This document shows, piece by piece, positions 10,541-22,690 of a stretch of 64,000 nt of DNA. Source of the DNA: Haematobia irritans (Eukaryota > Arthropoda > Insecta > Diptera > Muscidae); NCBI RefSeq assembly GCF_050003625.1, contig NC_134400.1:63612241-63676240 (forward strand), given 5' to 3'. Every line of letters begins with the position of its first letter. The stretch's first letter is position 1. The notes under the pieces are model-generated. The model was not told the origin of the DNA, ran no database searches, and saw only the letters and a list, made by a program, of their open reading frames with translations. The position numbers and the translations under genes are program-made.

Positions 10541-11345
10541 ACCACATTCCCACCATGATTTTCTTCTAAGGATTTCGTTTTGTATCTGCATTCTCTCTTC
10601 GGATTCTTTCGCGAATGCTGACGAATCGGCCATTCGAAGAAGATGTGGTGTTATTTGAGGCACAAAGTTTTCAGCTGCACAATCGCTCTCAGAACGTTCG
10701 AAACTTCAAATGGTGTCCTTAAAAGTCAGATATGCTGCAGAGTATTCGGTAGTTGCGCATTTCACTGAATTCATTGCAAATCTTATGGATGCAAGGTTTA
10801 AATACCATGTGGTGTGATCTTGATTAACACCAATGGATATTTGTATCTTGAGGTCCCTATTTTTGCGTTCGACTGGATTGGACTCAGGATGATAAACTGG
10901 CGTGAACGTCTGTCGAATTCCAAGACAATATGTTAACTTTTGCATAACCGCTGACACAAATTGTGGCCCATTATCTGAGTGTATTCTCCGAGGTAATCCA
11001 TAGCTCAATAGTATTTCATTGAGTAAAATGATGGCACAATTTTCCGCAGAAGCGGGTTTTAATGAAAAAAGTTCTGTCCATCGGCTGCAAAGGTCTTCCA
11101 CGACTAATATCCATTGATTACCCCGAGGAGCAATAGTTTCAAACCTTTTGTTGCTACAAACCGTTTGCATGAGGCCTGCTGGCTTCATGTTTGAAGGTTT
11201 GTCGCGTTTACATTCAATGCATGCTTTTAAGTATTCAGCTATTTCATATCTCAATTTTGCCCAATAATAGTTCTGTGCTATTTTATTTATAGTCTTTTCG
11301 ACGCCATAATGACCAGCTGTTGGAATATCGTGATAGTTGAAGAAG
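10541..11345 (-). pseudogene. Gypsy-B integrase
   Basis: On the minus strand the zinc-binding H..H...C..C region (HDIPTAGHYG, then CIECKRDK) precedes the catalytic core: IHSDNGPQFVSAVMQKL holds the second acidic residue and NPVERKNRDLKIQ the Glu. The first Asp region is damaged (FETIAPRGNQWILVVEDL lacks the usual D-FG). The C terminus continues past a frameshift to about 10541. Integrase would insert the element's cDNA; this copy is inactive. Confidence 0.85.
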
Positions 11346-11524
11346 ATATCTTTTCACATCGATTTGGGAACTACTAGTTGACCATTTTCATTCTCTTGAT
11401 CTGAGCAAAAGCGATACAACACGCTATTAAGCGTCATAAATCCTCTATCAGTGTATCTGAAAATATTTTCGTTGCATTCCTCAAACGATTTTATAATTTC
11501 ATTCAAATCAGGATCTTCCAACTG

Positions 11525-12090
11525 CAATTTACGAAATTATTCTGCTCCTTTTCTTGGGAATTCGATTTGTATAGAAAAGCATTCACATGGAAAATCTGTA
11601 TTTGTATGTTGAGAGCATGGGGGACATGATAATGTATCCGTCACACAATTTTGTCGCCCAGGTGTGTATGAGACCATCCGATTAAATGTTTGTAATAATA
11701 ACGCCCACCTCGCTAAGCGACCTGTTGCGCTTTTTAAGCTAAACAGCCATTTTAGAGGCTGGTGATCCGTCAAAACCACTACTTCCGAGCCTTCAATGTA
11801 TCCTCTGAACTTTTGTACGGCCCAGACGACAGCGAGTGCTTCCCGTTCAGTCGTTGAATAACTTCTTTCTACGGGTAGCAACAATCGGCTAGCATACTCA
11901 ATAGTTCTTTCAGTTTCTTTCTCCGCCTGGAGCAATACAGCCAAGAACGTAATTACTCGCATCGGTCTTCAAAATAAAAGGCAACTTTTCGTCAACTTGT
12001 TGTAAGATTGGCGGTGATGACAACTTTTGCTTCAACATATCAAACGCTTCTTGTTGTATTTCACCCCATTGTCATTTGGCATTCTTTTTA
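11525..12090 (-). pseudogene. Gypsy-B RNase H
   Basis: The minus-strand frame 11962-11537 reads TIEYASRLLLPVERSYSTTE, REALAVVWAVQKFRGYIEG and LTDHQPLKWLF, a standard gypsy RNase H. Sequence on the 5' side to about 12090 is recognisable but out of frame. The YxDD part of the reverse transcriptase that should precede it is deleted. Confidence 0.8.
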
Positions 12091-12159
12091 GTCAAATCTG
12101 ATAATGGTTTTGCAATATTAGCAAAAGATGGTATAAATCGCCTGTACAATGAAGAGGTT

Positions 12160-12900
12160 TGCATAAACGACAGAACTTCTTTGGAAGTTCGTCGATTGGG
12201 CCGATTGTTAATAGCACTCGTTTTTTTCTTTATCCACTTCTAATCCCTTTCTAGTAAGGATTTGACCGAGGTATTTTACCTTCGGTTTACAGAAAAAATT
12301 TTTTTCTCTATGTAGTCGAAAACCAAACATTTTTAGTTTTTGGAATGTTTGTTAAAATCAAAATATCCGGCATAGAAGATTTGAATTTATCAATTAGGCG
12401 CTGAAAATTCGCTGGCGCGTTAATCCAAATGGTATACGATTGAAGACAAATATTCCAATCGGAGTTGTGAAAGCCGTTTTCAATCTATCATTTTCAGCCA
12501 CTTTGATTTGCCAATATCCTGAACGAAGGTGAAGTGTGGACATGAACGGAGTGGTTTTGGCTGCATGCAAAAGGTCATCGATTCTTGGCAGAGGATATGT
12601 ATCCGTCGTAGTGATGGCATTGAGGCGACGACAGTCAACACATACTCTAACAGATCCATCTTTCTTTGGTATTAACACCAACGGAGAAGAGCAAGGCGAT
12701 TCGGCTTCCTCAATTATTCCATTTTGCAGCATATTGTCCAATTCTTGTTTTAATAAGACCTTCATTCTTGGTGATAACCTATATGGCGGATTGGAAATAG
12801 CTTCGTGGTTACCTGTTTTAATATGATGTTCAACCTTAGATATGGGTACGCTAATATCAGTAAATATATCTTTTTCGTTTAAAGCAATTGATTTAGCCTT
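12160..12900 (-). pseudogene. Gypsy-B reverse transcriptase (partial)
   Basis: Minus-strand frame 12765-12394 carries [49 protein letters not shown] and GYWQIKVAENDRLKTAFTTP, ending at IPFGL. The sequence then breaks and only connection fragments (KVKYLGQILTRKGLEVDKEK near 12200-12290) follow. The catalytic YxDD is lost. Confidence 0.85.
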
Positions 12901-13146
12901 TCTTTATCACTATGTCTCAAATCAGGTCCTTCATTAGGCCGTAATTTTATTTCAATTGAATTGAGTTCCAAAGAGGTAAACATTTCTTCGCAATATGCCT
13001 CATATCTCACTTTTTTGGAGGAGGAAACAAATCTGGAGAGCTAGGAGCTTCAGGAATTGCATTCTCAAATATTTTGTTTATAGCGCCAGGATCGTCCTTA
13101 AAATGTCGGTTTTGTTGAGCCAAGTCAATAACCATTCCGCATTCTT

Positions 13147-13434
13147 TTAAAAAGTCCACTCCATGCAGGGTTCTATTTCCAATTGCGCTTGGAAGGCATA
13201 TAAATCGGATCTTTTTGAATCAATTGCCGAAATTATGTCGACCACTGCTGAGTGCACAACCTGATTGCGGGCTACACCATCGGCTACTATTATTTCGGCA
13301 TTGACTTTTTTAAATGGAATTCCCTTTTCAATAAGTTTTTGGTATAATAAAAATCCTGCGATACTTGTTCTGGCCGCTGTATCGAGGTATGATTCACCTT
13401 TAAGACCATTTATATTAACCTCTTTTAATGCCAC
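13147..13434 (-). pseudogene. Gypsy-B aspartic protease
   Basis: The frame contains ESYLDTAARTSIAG, where the D-T-A motif matches the active-site D-T/S-G/A of retroelement proteases. The residue pattern resembles FVDTGARISVAS in Gypsy-E. The frame lies between the Gag zinc region and reverse transcriptase, as expected. Downstream frame is lost. Confidence 0.65.
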
Positions 13435-13445
13435 ATAACTTCCAA

Positions 13446-14035
13446 TTAAGGATACATGTAAGGAGTTAAAATCAAGAGTTTGACCCTTTTCATTATTATA
13501 CTCCTAGTTGCAATTTGGACAATTTGAGCGATAATATCCATCCACACTGCAGCCATAACAGCTAAGTCTAGTCTCCGCCACCTTAACTTTCTTATGTTTA
13601 TCAGCCTCAATCTTCTTGTTGCCGTTTTCTGCAATATGATTCATTTTCCTACAGTACGTGCAACGTAAAAGAGGCTTTTCTGCGTTTTCTGTCGGTTTAG
13701 GTTTCGCCTCCTTGTAATCCTGTTTATTTTCGGCAATTAACATTTCTATTTCCCTGGCTTGCGCTAACAGGTCTTGAAACGTAGTAATACTATCTCTCGA
13801 TACTTTTCCCCGAATTTGTAAATTCAATTGCCCAAATACTATATCCAGCAATTGCGGAATTGCGTCCTCCCATAAATCGAGCAGTGCAATTACTAAACGT
13901 GGACCTAGCCTCTTGTCTATTCGTCACACCACCCAAAAACTCCCTGAACTGAGCATCGCTTAATACATGTTGGGCTGAGCCTGTGATTGTGGTGCAAACA
14001 TTGGTTGGACATTTTGCGCAAAACTTACTCCAGCA
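13446..14035 (-). pseudogene. gag: Gypsy-B gag, C-terminal part
   Basis: Two cysteine-rich motifs appear on the minus strand: CTYCRKMNHIAENGNK, a damaged CCHC knuckle, and CYGCSVDGYYRSNCPNC, matching CYGCNAPGVVKANCPNC in Gypsy-E. Capsid end (MLDIVFGQLNLQIRGKVSRD) precedes them. The reading frame stops near 14036, exactly at the twin tRNA-like element insertion. Confidence 0.8.
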
Positions 14036-15959
14036 TACACGCAAAAAAATAATTCTTTCCTCCCAAATGAAATTATAGACAAACAAAGTTCGTTTCTCAT
14101 TTGCTTTTCGCTGTAAGGAAGTGTATTTGGAAGAAAAGTATATACTTTTTGTGATAAACGTTTATTCTTTTCCAGGATGTAAAAACAATTTCATAAAGAC
14201 AAACTCAAAAAAAAAAAACAAGTAAGTAAAGTAGAAAGTCGGGCGGGGCCGACTATATCATACCCTAAACCACCATTACAGAATTAGTAATCATAAGCAT
14301 TTGTGGGTAACATATAGGTCTGGGAGATAAACCGCAGTTGCATATTTAAGAAAATTAAGGGGTACATGTCTATGGGTGCTTTGTGTCAATCTGACTATAG
14401 CTCATAGTCAATGTTGCCACGGAAAATGTTCGGTTTACCCTACAAGGACAAAAAAAAGTTCCCTACTTTCCCATACATTCCCAAACAATTTTCCCTACTA
14501 TAGTTTTCGTTAAATTTAAAAAATTTTACAAAACAAAAATGGTTCTAAGTACTTTATTATCTTAATACATGAATATGCAACGTATATAACTTAGAATATA
14601 AATTTGTATTACCACCACGGTTGCCACAGTTGGTAGAATTCTACCCAAATTAGTAATCGTTTTTGTTAAATCTCTATAAAAATAAAATTTTGGAAAAAAG
14701 TTTCTATAAACAAATTTTTGTGAGAAATTTTTCTATATAAATAAAATTTTGACAATAAATTCTATAGAAATAAAATTTTGAGAAAATTTTTTATAGAAAT
14801 AATATTTTGAAAAAAATTTCTATAGAAGTACAATTTTGACAAAATGTTCTATAGAAATAAAATGTTGACAAAATTCTCTACAGGAATAAAGTTTACCACA
14901 CATTGTTAAAGATCAAGCCTTGTCGGCTTCTAATTTCCTCCTCTAGAGCCACCAAAATGTAAAAATTATTACAAAATGTGTTGAATGAAAATGTCCTACA
15001 TTGTGGCCCTACGTCCCTACAAGACGCTAAATATTAGAAAAACCCTACATATAGGGATTTTCCCCTACTTCTAGCAACACTGGCTGTGTTGATATTGCGC
15101 CTACGGAGATACTATGCCACTAGTATTGAGCCCATTATTAAAAAAGAGAAAATCGTTTAGTGTGGGTAATAAATACAAATTTGTAAAAATCGAGCAATAT
15201 TGTTATGTAAGAGGTACAAGTACGTATAAGTACGATCGGCTAGTACATCAAAATTTGAAATTTGCGTAACATTGGTTAATAAATAAGAGTACTATGGCCA
15301 AATTTGGGAAAATCGAGCGATGCATATATATGGAAGCTATATCTAAATCTGAACCAATTTGCATAATATTTTGCGGGTTTGATTAATACTACAAAAGGTT
15401 GCCTTGTGCAAGATTTGAGTAAGATCAGTTAAGAAATGAGGCCTGTATGGTCAAACATAAGGTTATTAGGGGCGAATTTTTCAAAATCGGGTGATACATA
15501 TATGGGAGCTATATCTACATCTTAACCGATTTCGATGAAATTTTGCAAATATAGTTAGTACTATAGAGGACTGGATCTAGCCAACTTTTAGTAAGATCGG
15601 TTAATAAATAAGGGTTCTATGGCCAGATTTGGGAAAATCGGGCTATACATATATATGGGAGCTATATCTAAATCTGAACCGATTTCGATGATTTTTTGCA
15701 CATATAGTTAGTGCTATAGAAGACTACATTTAGCCAAATTTGGGTAAGATCGGTTGATAAATAAAGGTTTTGTGGCCAAATTTGGGAAAATCGGGCGATA
15801 CATATATATGAGAGCTATATCTAAATCTGAACCGATTTGGATGATTTTTTGCACATATAGTTAGTGCTATAGAATATTATATTTAGCCAAGTTTGAGTAA
15901 GTTCGGTTGATAAATAAAGGTTTTGTGGGCAAATTTGGGAAAATCGGGCGATACATATA

Positions 15960-16871
15960 AAGGGTGATTTGTTAAGAGCTTGATAACTTTTTTAAAAAAA
16001 AAACGCATAAAATTTGCAAAATCTCATCGGTTCTTTATTTGAAACGTTAGATTGGTCCATGACATTTACTTTTTGAAGATAATTTCATTTAAATGTTGAC
16101 CGCGGCTGCGTCTTAGGTGGTCCATTCGGAAAGTCCAATTTTGGGCAACTTTTTCGAGCATTTCGGCCGGAATAGCCCGAATTTCTTCGGAAATGTTGTC
16201 TTCCAAAGCTGGAATAGTTGCTGGCTTATTTCTGTAGACTTTAGACTTGACGTAGCCCCACAAAAAATAGTCTAAAGGCGTCAAATCGCATGATCTTGGT
16301 GGCCAACTTACCGGTCCATTTCTTGAGATGAATTGTTCTCCGAAGTTTTCCCTCAAAATGGCCATAGAATCGCGAGCTGTGTGGCATGTAGCGCCATCTT
16401 GTTGAAACCACATGTCAACCAAGTTCAGTTCTTCCATTTTTGGCAACAAAAAGTTTGTTAGCATCGAACGATAGCGATCGCCATTCACCGTAACGTTGCG
16501 TCCAACAGCATCTTTGAAAAAATACGGTCCAATGATTCCACCAGCGTACAAACCACACCAAACAGTGCATTTCTTGAACGGCTTCTGGTTGCTCTTCACT
16601 CCAAATGCGGCAATTTTGCTTATTTACGTAGCCATTCAACCAGAAATGAGCCTCATCGCTGAACAAAATTTGTCGATAAAAAAGCGGATTTTCTGCCACT
16701 GATTTTGGTAATAAAATTCAATTATTTGCAAGCGTTGCTCGTTAGTAAGTCTATTCATGATGAAATGTCAAAGCATACTGAGCATCTTTCTCTTTGACAC
16801 CATGTCTGAAATCCCACGTGATCTGTCAAATACTAATGCATGAAAATCCTAACCTCAAAAGAATCACCCTT
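15960..16871 (-). mobile_element. DD41D-type mariner, deleted copy 1 (912 bp)
   Basis: The ends are AAGGGTGATT and AATCACCCTT with TA on both sides (15958-15959, 16872-16873). The transposase reads on the minus strand. The region encoding the N-terminal DNA-binding helices is deleted: after the ATG the sequence goes ...ACCAAAATCAGT and jumps to GGCAGAAAATCC. Copies 2 and 3 (25694, 32878) are almost identical elsewhere but have different deletion points. Confidence 0.92.
16066..16699 (-). pseudogene. DD41D mariner transposase, copy 1
   Basis: Catalytic residues are visible: LFSDEAHFWL, FQQDGATCHTA, and LTPLDYFLWG, with 41 residues between the second and third Asp. That spacing is known for the rosa-type DD41D group. 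A ~20-bp deletion between 16570 and 16590 (loss of the LPMHPEK-coding bases) shifts the frame between the first and second Asp. The DNA-binding domain is absent, so the product could neither bind ends nor be read through. Confidence 0.88.
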
Positions 16872-17465
16872 TATATGAGAGCTATATCTAAATCTGAACC
16901 GATTTGGATGAAATTTTGCAGACTTGAAGGGCGATAGAAAAGATTACTTTTTGCCAAATTTCGTGACGATCCGTTCGAAAAAACGGGCAACGTGACCCCA
17001 TTTGTCGAAATCGGGCGATACATATATATGGGAGCTATATCTAAATTTGATCCGATTTCTTCCAAATTCAATAGCGTTCGTCCTTGTGCCCAAAAAACTC
17101 CCTGTACCAAATTTCATCAAAATCGGTTAATAATTGCGACCGGAATCCTGTGAACAACAAATACATGGACAGACGGACGGACGGACGGACACCAAGCGCT
17201 AGATCGACTCAGGAGGTGATTCTGAGTCGATCGGTATATATTTTATGGGGTCTAAAATCAATATTTCTGGTAGGCACATTTTTTGGCCGATCAAACTTAT
17301 TATACCCTGTCCACTATGTGGTTTAGGGTATAAAAATTTCTTGCTAATTGCATTTTCCCTTACATCTTTCTAACATCCACGAGGTTTTTAGTTCTTAACA
17401 CCTTTTCCTGTAATACCAACAACGTAGAAGAAATTATACGATTTTTAAATTTTTTAAATTTTTGT

Positions 17466-17543
17466 ACCTTTCGCCTCGACGGAGAATCGAACCACGGACC
17501 ATGCACTTTGTAAGCCAACACACTAACCACTGAGCTATGTACC
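17466..17543 (-). other. tRNA-like module B (copy 2)
   Basis: On the minus strand, TAGCTCAGTGGTTAG (complement 17523-17537) is a near-consensus A box and GGTTCGATTCTC (complement 17482-17493) a near-consensus B box. The spacing suits a tRNA gene. Anticodon and acceptor stems are imperfect. It is transcribed away from module A. Confidence 0.7.
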
Positions 17544-17657
17544 TGTTATGGTCATCAATAGATAAATATCCATATAAGTTATATTAATTTAGCATAGCTT
17601 GCGGCGCCCACGAACCGAATAAACAAAGTTTATTTAACAGAAACAAATATTTTGTTT

Positions 17658-17730
17658 GGTACCGTGGAGCAGTGGTTGCTACGTCCGACTTGCATGCCAA
17701 GGGTCGTGGGTTCGATCCCTGCTTCGACCA
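17658..17730 (+). other. tRNA-like module A (copy 2)
   Basis: About 72 nt with A-box GTGGAGCAGTGGTTGC, a TGCATG in the anticodon position, and B box GGGTTCGATCCC with a 5-bp T stem allowing G-U pairs. Conserved with 3020-3092, although the flanks are diverged, which suggests the module was part of the founding element. Confidence 0.65.
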
Positions 17731-18054
17731 AAGTTTTTTTTTTGTACATATATTCCAGATATGTTCGGAAGATTCCGAAAAAATGTTCAACATTACATTG
17801 TAGTATATAAATTTTGAACTGTAAAATGTGTCTTATTAAAGGCCTAAAGTCAGAAAATAACAGTGTTTGATATAAAAGAAATGGACTGTGTTGTTGTTAA
17901 AAAAAATATTTTTATTGAAAAAATAAAAATTTTGTAACAAACGAATTTTTTGGTGATAAAAGTTTAAAATTTTCGAAGCAATTCAAAAAACTCTAACAAA
18001 AGAAAAACTTTTTCGGTACACGTTTTCCAAACGTTTTTTTTTTCTTTGCGTGTA

Positions 18055-18270
18055 TGTGCTTGCACCAGCAATCACATTAACTGCAAATACGGGAGCTTGT
18101 GATGTACTTGGGCGACTGGCTGGATTATTTGGAACTAATTGTACATTATTTGGCACGTTTTCCGCTTGTTGAAATGGGCCTGCCCTTATATTTGAATTAT
18201 TCTGACTGGATAAGGGCGTTGAATCATTTTCAGTGGCATTTACATTGAGTCTGGGACTTCGCCGAATCAT
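18055..18270 (-). pseudogene. gag: Gypsy-B gag, N-terminal part
   Basis: The minus-strand frame starts MIRRSPRLNVNATENDSTP at 18270 and is rich in Asn, Pro and Ser, as is usual before the capsid. It reads ...VNVIAGAST at the insertion border and continues at 14036 after removal of the twin tRNA-like element. Confidence 0.75.
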
Positions 18271-18290
18271 GATGACGATCTCGTTTATTT

Positions 18291-20042
<1,752 letters not shown>

Positions 20043-20054
20043 TTCCCCCTTTGG
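20043..20054 (-). other. Gypsy-E polypurine tract
   Basis: On the minus strand the sequence is CCAAAGGGGGAA, directly before the 3' LTR. It would prime plus-strand DNA synthesis. Confidence 0.75.
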
Positions 20055-20170
20055 AGTGCAACATCGCCCCGATGGCACGACAACAAATTAAGTCTTCTTT
20101 GGTCTTCCTCTCTTCTTTATGGGGTGTATTGGTTCGGGATTGGCATCTGTAGAATTTGGTTTGTAAATTG

Positions 20171-22690
20171 TCAAGGCCGATGAATGGTAAGTTCCCAATG
20201 GTATGGTTGGTTTCGATGGTAATGCAATCTCATACGAAGTGGACCCAATTTTCTTAGTGATAATATATGGGCCATCTCTTTTGGGTAAAAATTTTGATGA
20301 GAGCCCCTAGAAGCTTGTGAGAGGACATGTGTGTTTACTAGAACTTGCGTACCAATTTCAAAATTTGGTTGTGGCCTACGGCGAGAATCATAATTGGTCT
20401 TGTTGGAATCTTGTTGGCGGTATTCTGCTTCCTTAGCATCTTTGAGGTATAAATGTGTCTGTTTCAATAATCGTTTTTAAATCAAGGTGGACATCATCGA
20501 CAGAGCGAAGCTCACGACCAAATGTGAGGTATGCGGATGTAAAACCGGTCGATTGACATTTTGCCGTATTCATGGCAAATCTTACAGCACTTAAGTGAGA
20601 GCTCCAGGCAGTGTGATGATTCTGCACGAGAATGGACAATTGGATCTTCCAATCACGATTTTTACGTTCTACAGGGTTGGCTTGCGGGTGGTAAACCGGA
20701 GTAAACTGCTGCTGAATGTTAAGGCAAAACGCTACTTGCTGCATTATAGAAGAAATGAATTGTACTCCATTGTCGGTCTTCAAGCGTCTCGGAATACCAA
20801 ATCTTAAGAAAACTTCCTCTATTAGGATTTTGGCACATATTTCAGCAGTGGCTTCACGCAATGGAAATAACTCTACCCATCTTGTAGCTACGTCTTCCGC
20901 TATCAATATCCATTGAAAAGCTTCTTCGGTCGGAGGCAAAGGTCCAAATAGATCAGTGGACAACACTTCAAAACGTTGTTTATGGCATGTAGTTTGAAGG
21001 AGGCCGCAGGGCTTCATATTGGATGCTTTGTAGCGTTGGCACTCCACACAAGATTTAACATGTTTCGTTATTTGGGTTCTCATTCCGGGCCAAAAATATC
21101 GTTTAGCAATACGGGACATGGTTCGTTCTATTCCATTGTGGCCAGCAGTACTGTCATCATGATAGATCTTAAGAATTTCTGCACTTTCATATATATATAT
21201 AACAAGATGTGCTTCATCCGTATCTTCATCATTATAGCAATACAAAACCCCGTCATTTAATATGTATCCACGATTTATCCATCGTAGTTCATCATCATTT
21301 TTATTCTCAATTGATTCGATAATATCTTTTATGTATGCATCTTTCATTTGTTCTACACGAACGTCCGCTGCATTTCTGTGTGGAAAATCAATATGAAAAG
21401 ATAACATTTGGACATTTGAGTTGGGCTCACACCCTGTTGGTCTTGAAATCATATCAGCTACAGAATTTGACTTTCCAGTAATATATTCAATTCGAAAGTT
21501 GTATTGTTGTATTTGTAAAGCCCATCGTGCTAAGCGGCCTACAGGGCATTTCGTTGTAAGAAGCCATCGCAAGGGCTGATGGTCAGTCAAGAGTATAATC
21601 TCAGCTCCTTCAATATAACCTCTAAATTTAGAGCAGGCCCACACAATAGCAAGGGCCTCTCTTTCAGTTGTGGAGTAATTTCGCTCCGCACTGGTAAAGA
21701 GACGACTTATATATTCAATGGTGTGTTCTTCGGTACCCTCCCCCTGGATCAAAACAGCTCCCATTGCAAATGCACTTGCGTCAGTTCTAATTTTAAAAGG
21801 TAACCCATCTCGGGCTTGTGTTAAAATCGGCGGGGATACCAATTTTCTCTTCAGTTCCTCGAAAGCGATTTTCTGTGGGGTTTCCCACTTCCATGGCATG
21901 CTTTTCTTTGTAAGATCGGTCAGAGGTTTAGCGATAGCAGCATAATTATTTATAAACTTCCTGTACCACGAACAGGTTTGAATAAAGGAGATAAGTTCCT
22001 TAACATTTCTAGGTTCCTTCTTTTCAGATATGGCCAAAGTCTTACTAGGATCAACTGATATTCCTTTGGGGGTCAATATATGGCCTAAATATTTCACCTC
22101 TGCGCAACAAAATCGACATTTTGAATTGTTAACTCGAAGCTTAAATGAAATCAATTTAGTGAAAATTTTATCTAAGTCTTTGAGATGATTTTCAAACGTG
22201 GATGAGCATATGATAATGTCATCTAAATAAGCCAGTACAAAAATCTCTGGGACTGAAACTTTTATACGCAGCCCAAATGGCATTCGCGTAAAACGGTAGA
22301 GACCAAACGGTGTAATAAAACAAGTTTTATCACGGTCTTGTCTTGCTACAGGTGGTCACCCGTATCTATACGGTGTTCCACAAAAGGGGTAGGATCGATT
22401 ATTTCCCCAAAAACACCCTCATGCTTTATTAGCAATTTATTTAACTTGGACATTTCAAGCTCCGATAAATTTTGCCCGTCACAGTTCTTTAAAAATGTTT
22501 AATCCATCATATACAACTGTGCTAACGTCGGGTCATTGCTTGAAGACTTAGATTTCTTACTTGGGCATTCTGGTGTGTCCCTCTCATGTAGTGGAAGACA
22601 GTCCTTAAAAATCGCATGTATAGAGTGAGGTGAATAATCAGAAGTTCTCACATCAGGCCCAAAGTATTCAAAATCGGATATATAATTTCT
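20171..22690 (-). pseudogene. pol: Gypsy-E pol (reverse transcriptase deleted in part; RNase H; integrase)
   Basis: A 616-codon frame (22283-20433) holds LAYLDDIIICSSTFENHL (reverse-transcriptase active site), KVKYLGHILTPKGI-like connection, RNase H (IRTDASAFAMGAVLI, STTEREALAIVWACSKF) and integrase (H-H in DDSTAGHNGIERT, CVECQRYK, LSTDLFGPLPP, LKTDNGVQF, NPVERKNRDWK). Upstream to 22690 the N-terminal pol is readable (VEHRIDTGDH) but has a stop, and about 120 codons of the fingers plus a segment between MPFGL and YLDD are missing. The C terminus is finished in another frame down to 20171. Integrase residues look intact; polymerase is not. Confidence 0.92.

Larger units (their letters stand above)
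15255..17125. repeat. ~150-bp minisatellite of HINE-3
   Basis: Units with GGAGCTATATCTAAATCTG, AACCGATTT and TTTGGGAAAATCGGGCGATA repeat from about 15300 to 17110, interrupted by mariner copy 1. The unit is distinct from those of HINE-1 and HINE-2 but of like length and general wording. Confidence 0.75.
14219..17335. mobile_element. HINE-3: Helentron/HINE-like element (split by mariner copy 1)
   Basis: It begins CAAGTAAGTAAAGTAGAAAG in a poly-A run and ends GGGTATAAAAA. The subterminal inverted repeat is 11 bp perfect: CCCTAAACCAC (14263-14273) and GTGGTTTAGGG (17318-17328). Contents: the ~30-bp AT repeat (14660-14890), a ~150-bp minisatellite with GGGAGCTATATCTAAATCTG, and (GGAC)n at 17168-17190. 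The DD41D mariner sits at 15960-16871. Same architecture as HINE-2 with different stem sequence. Confidence 0.65.
14038..18052. mobile_element. Twin tRNA-like TIR element, copy 2 (split by HINE-3)
   Basis: Ends CACGCAAAAAAAT and TTTCTTTGCGTG are inverted and flanked by TA (14036-14037, 18053-18054). Removing it with one TA restores the Gypsy-B Gag frame across the site (...GAST-Y-AGVSF...), which confirms the borders. HINE-3 occupies 14219-17335, leaving about 900 bp of own sequence. It is inverted relative to copy 1 at 2721-3585. The two divergent tRNA-like modules are at 17466-17543 (minus) and 17658-17730 (plus). Confidence 0.75.
10541..18290 (-). mobile_element. Gypsy-B: degenerate minus-strand Ty3/gypsy element
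   Basis: Reading on the minus strand from 18270 to 10541 the order is Gag, protease, reverse transcriptase, RNase H, integrase, the Ty3/gypsy order. Gag is interrupted between 18054 and 14038 by the twin tRNA-like element. Each domain has frameshifts and stops. Integrase is closely related to that of Gypsy-E (SNMKPAGLMQT against SNMKPCGLLQT), so the two are sister families. No LTR pair could be identified; the right end runs into a (TA)n tract. Confidence 0.8.

Noticed and set aside
17658..17730. A genuine tRNA gene
   Set aside because: A and B boxes are present, but acceptor and anticodon stems do not pair and the unit is part of a repeated mobile element.
20070..20433. An env gene in Gypsy-E
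   Set aside because: Only about 360 bp separates the integrase frame from the purine tract, and it reads as the integrase C terminus.
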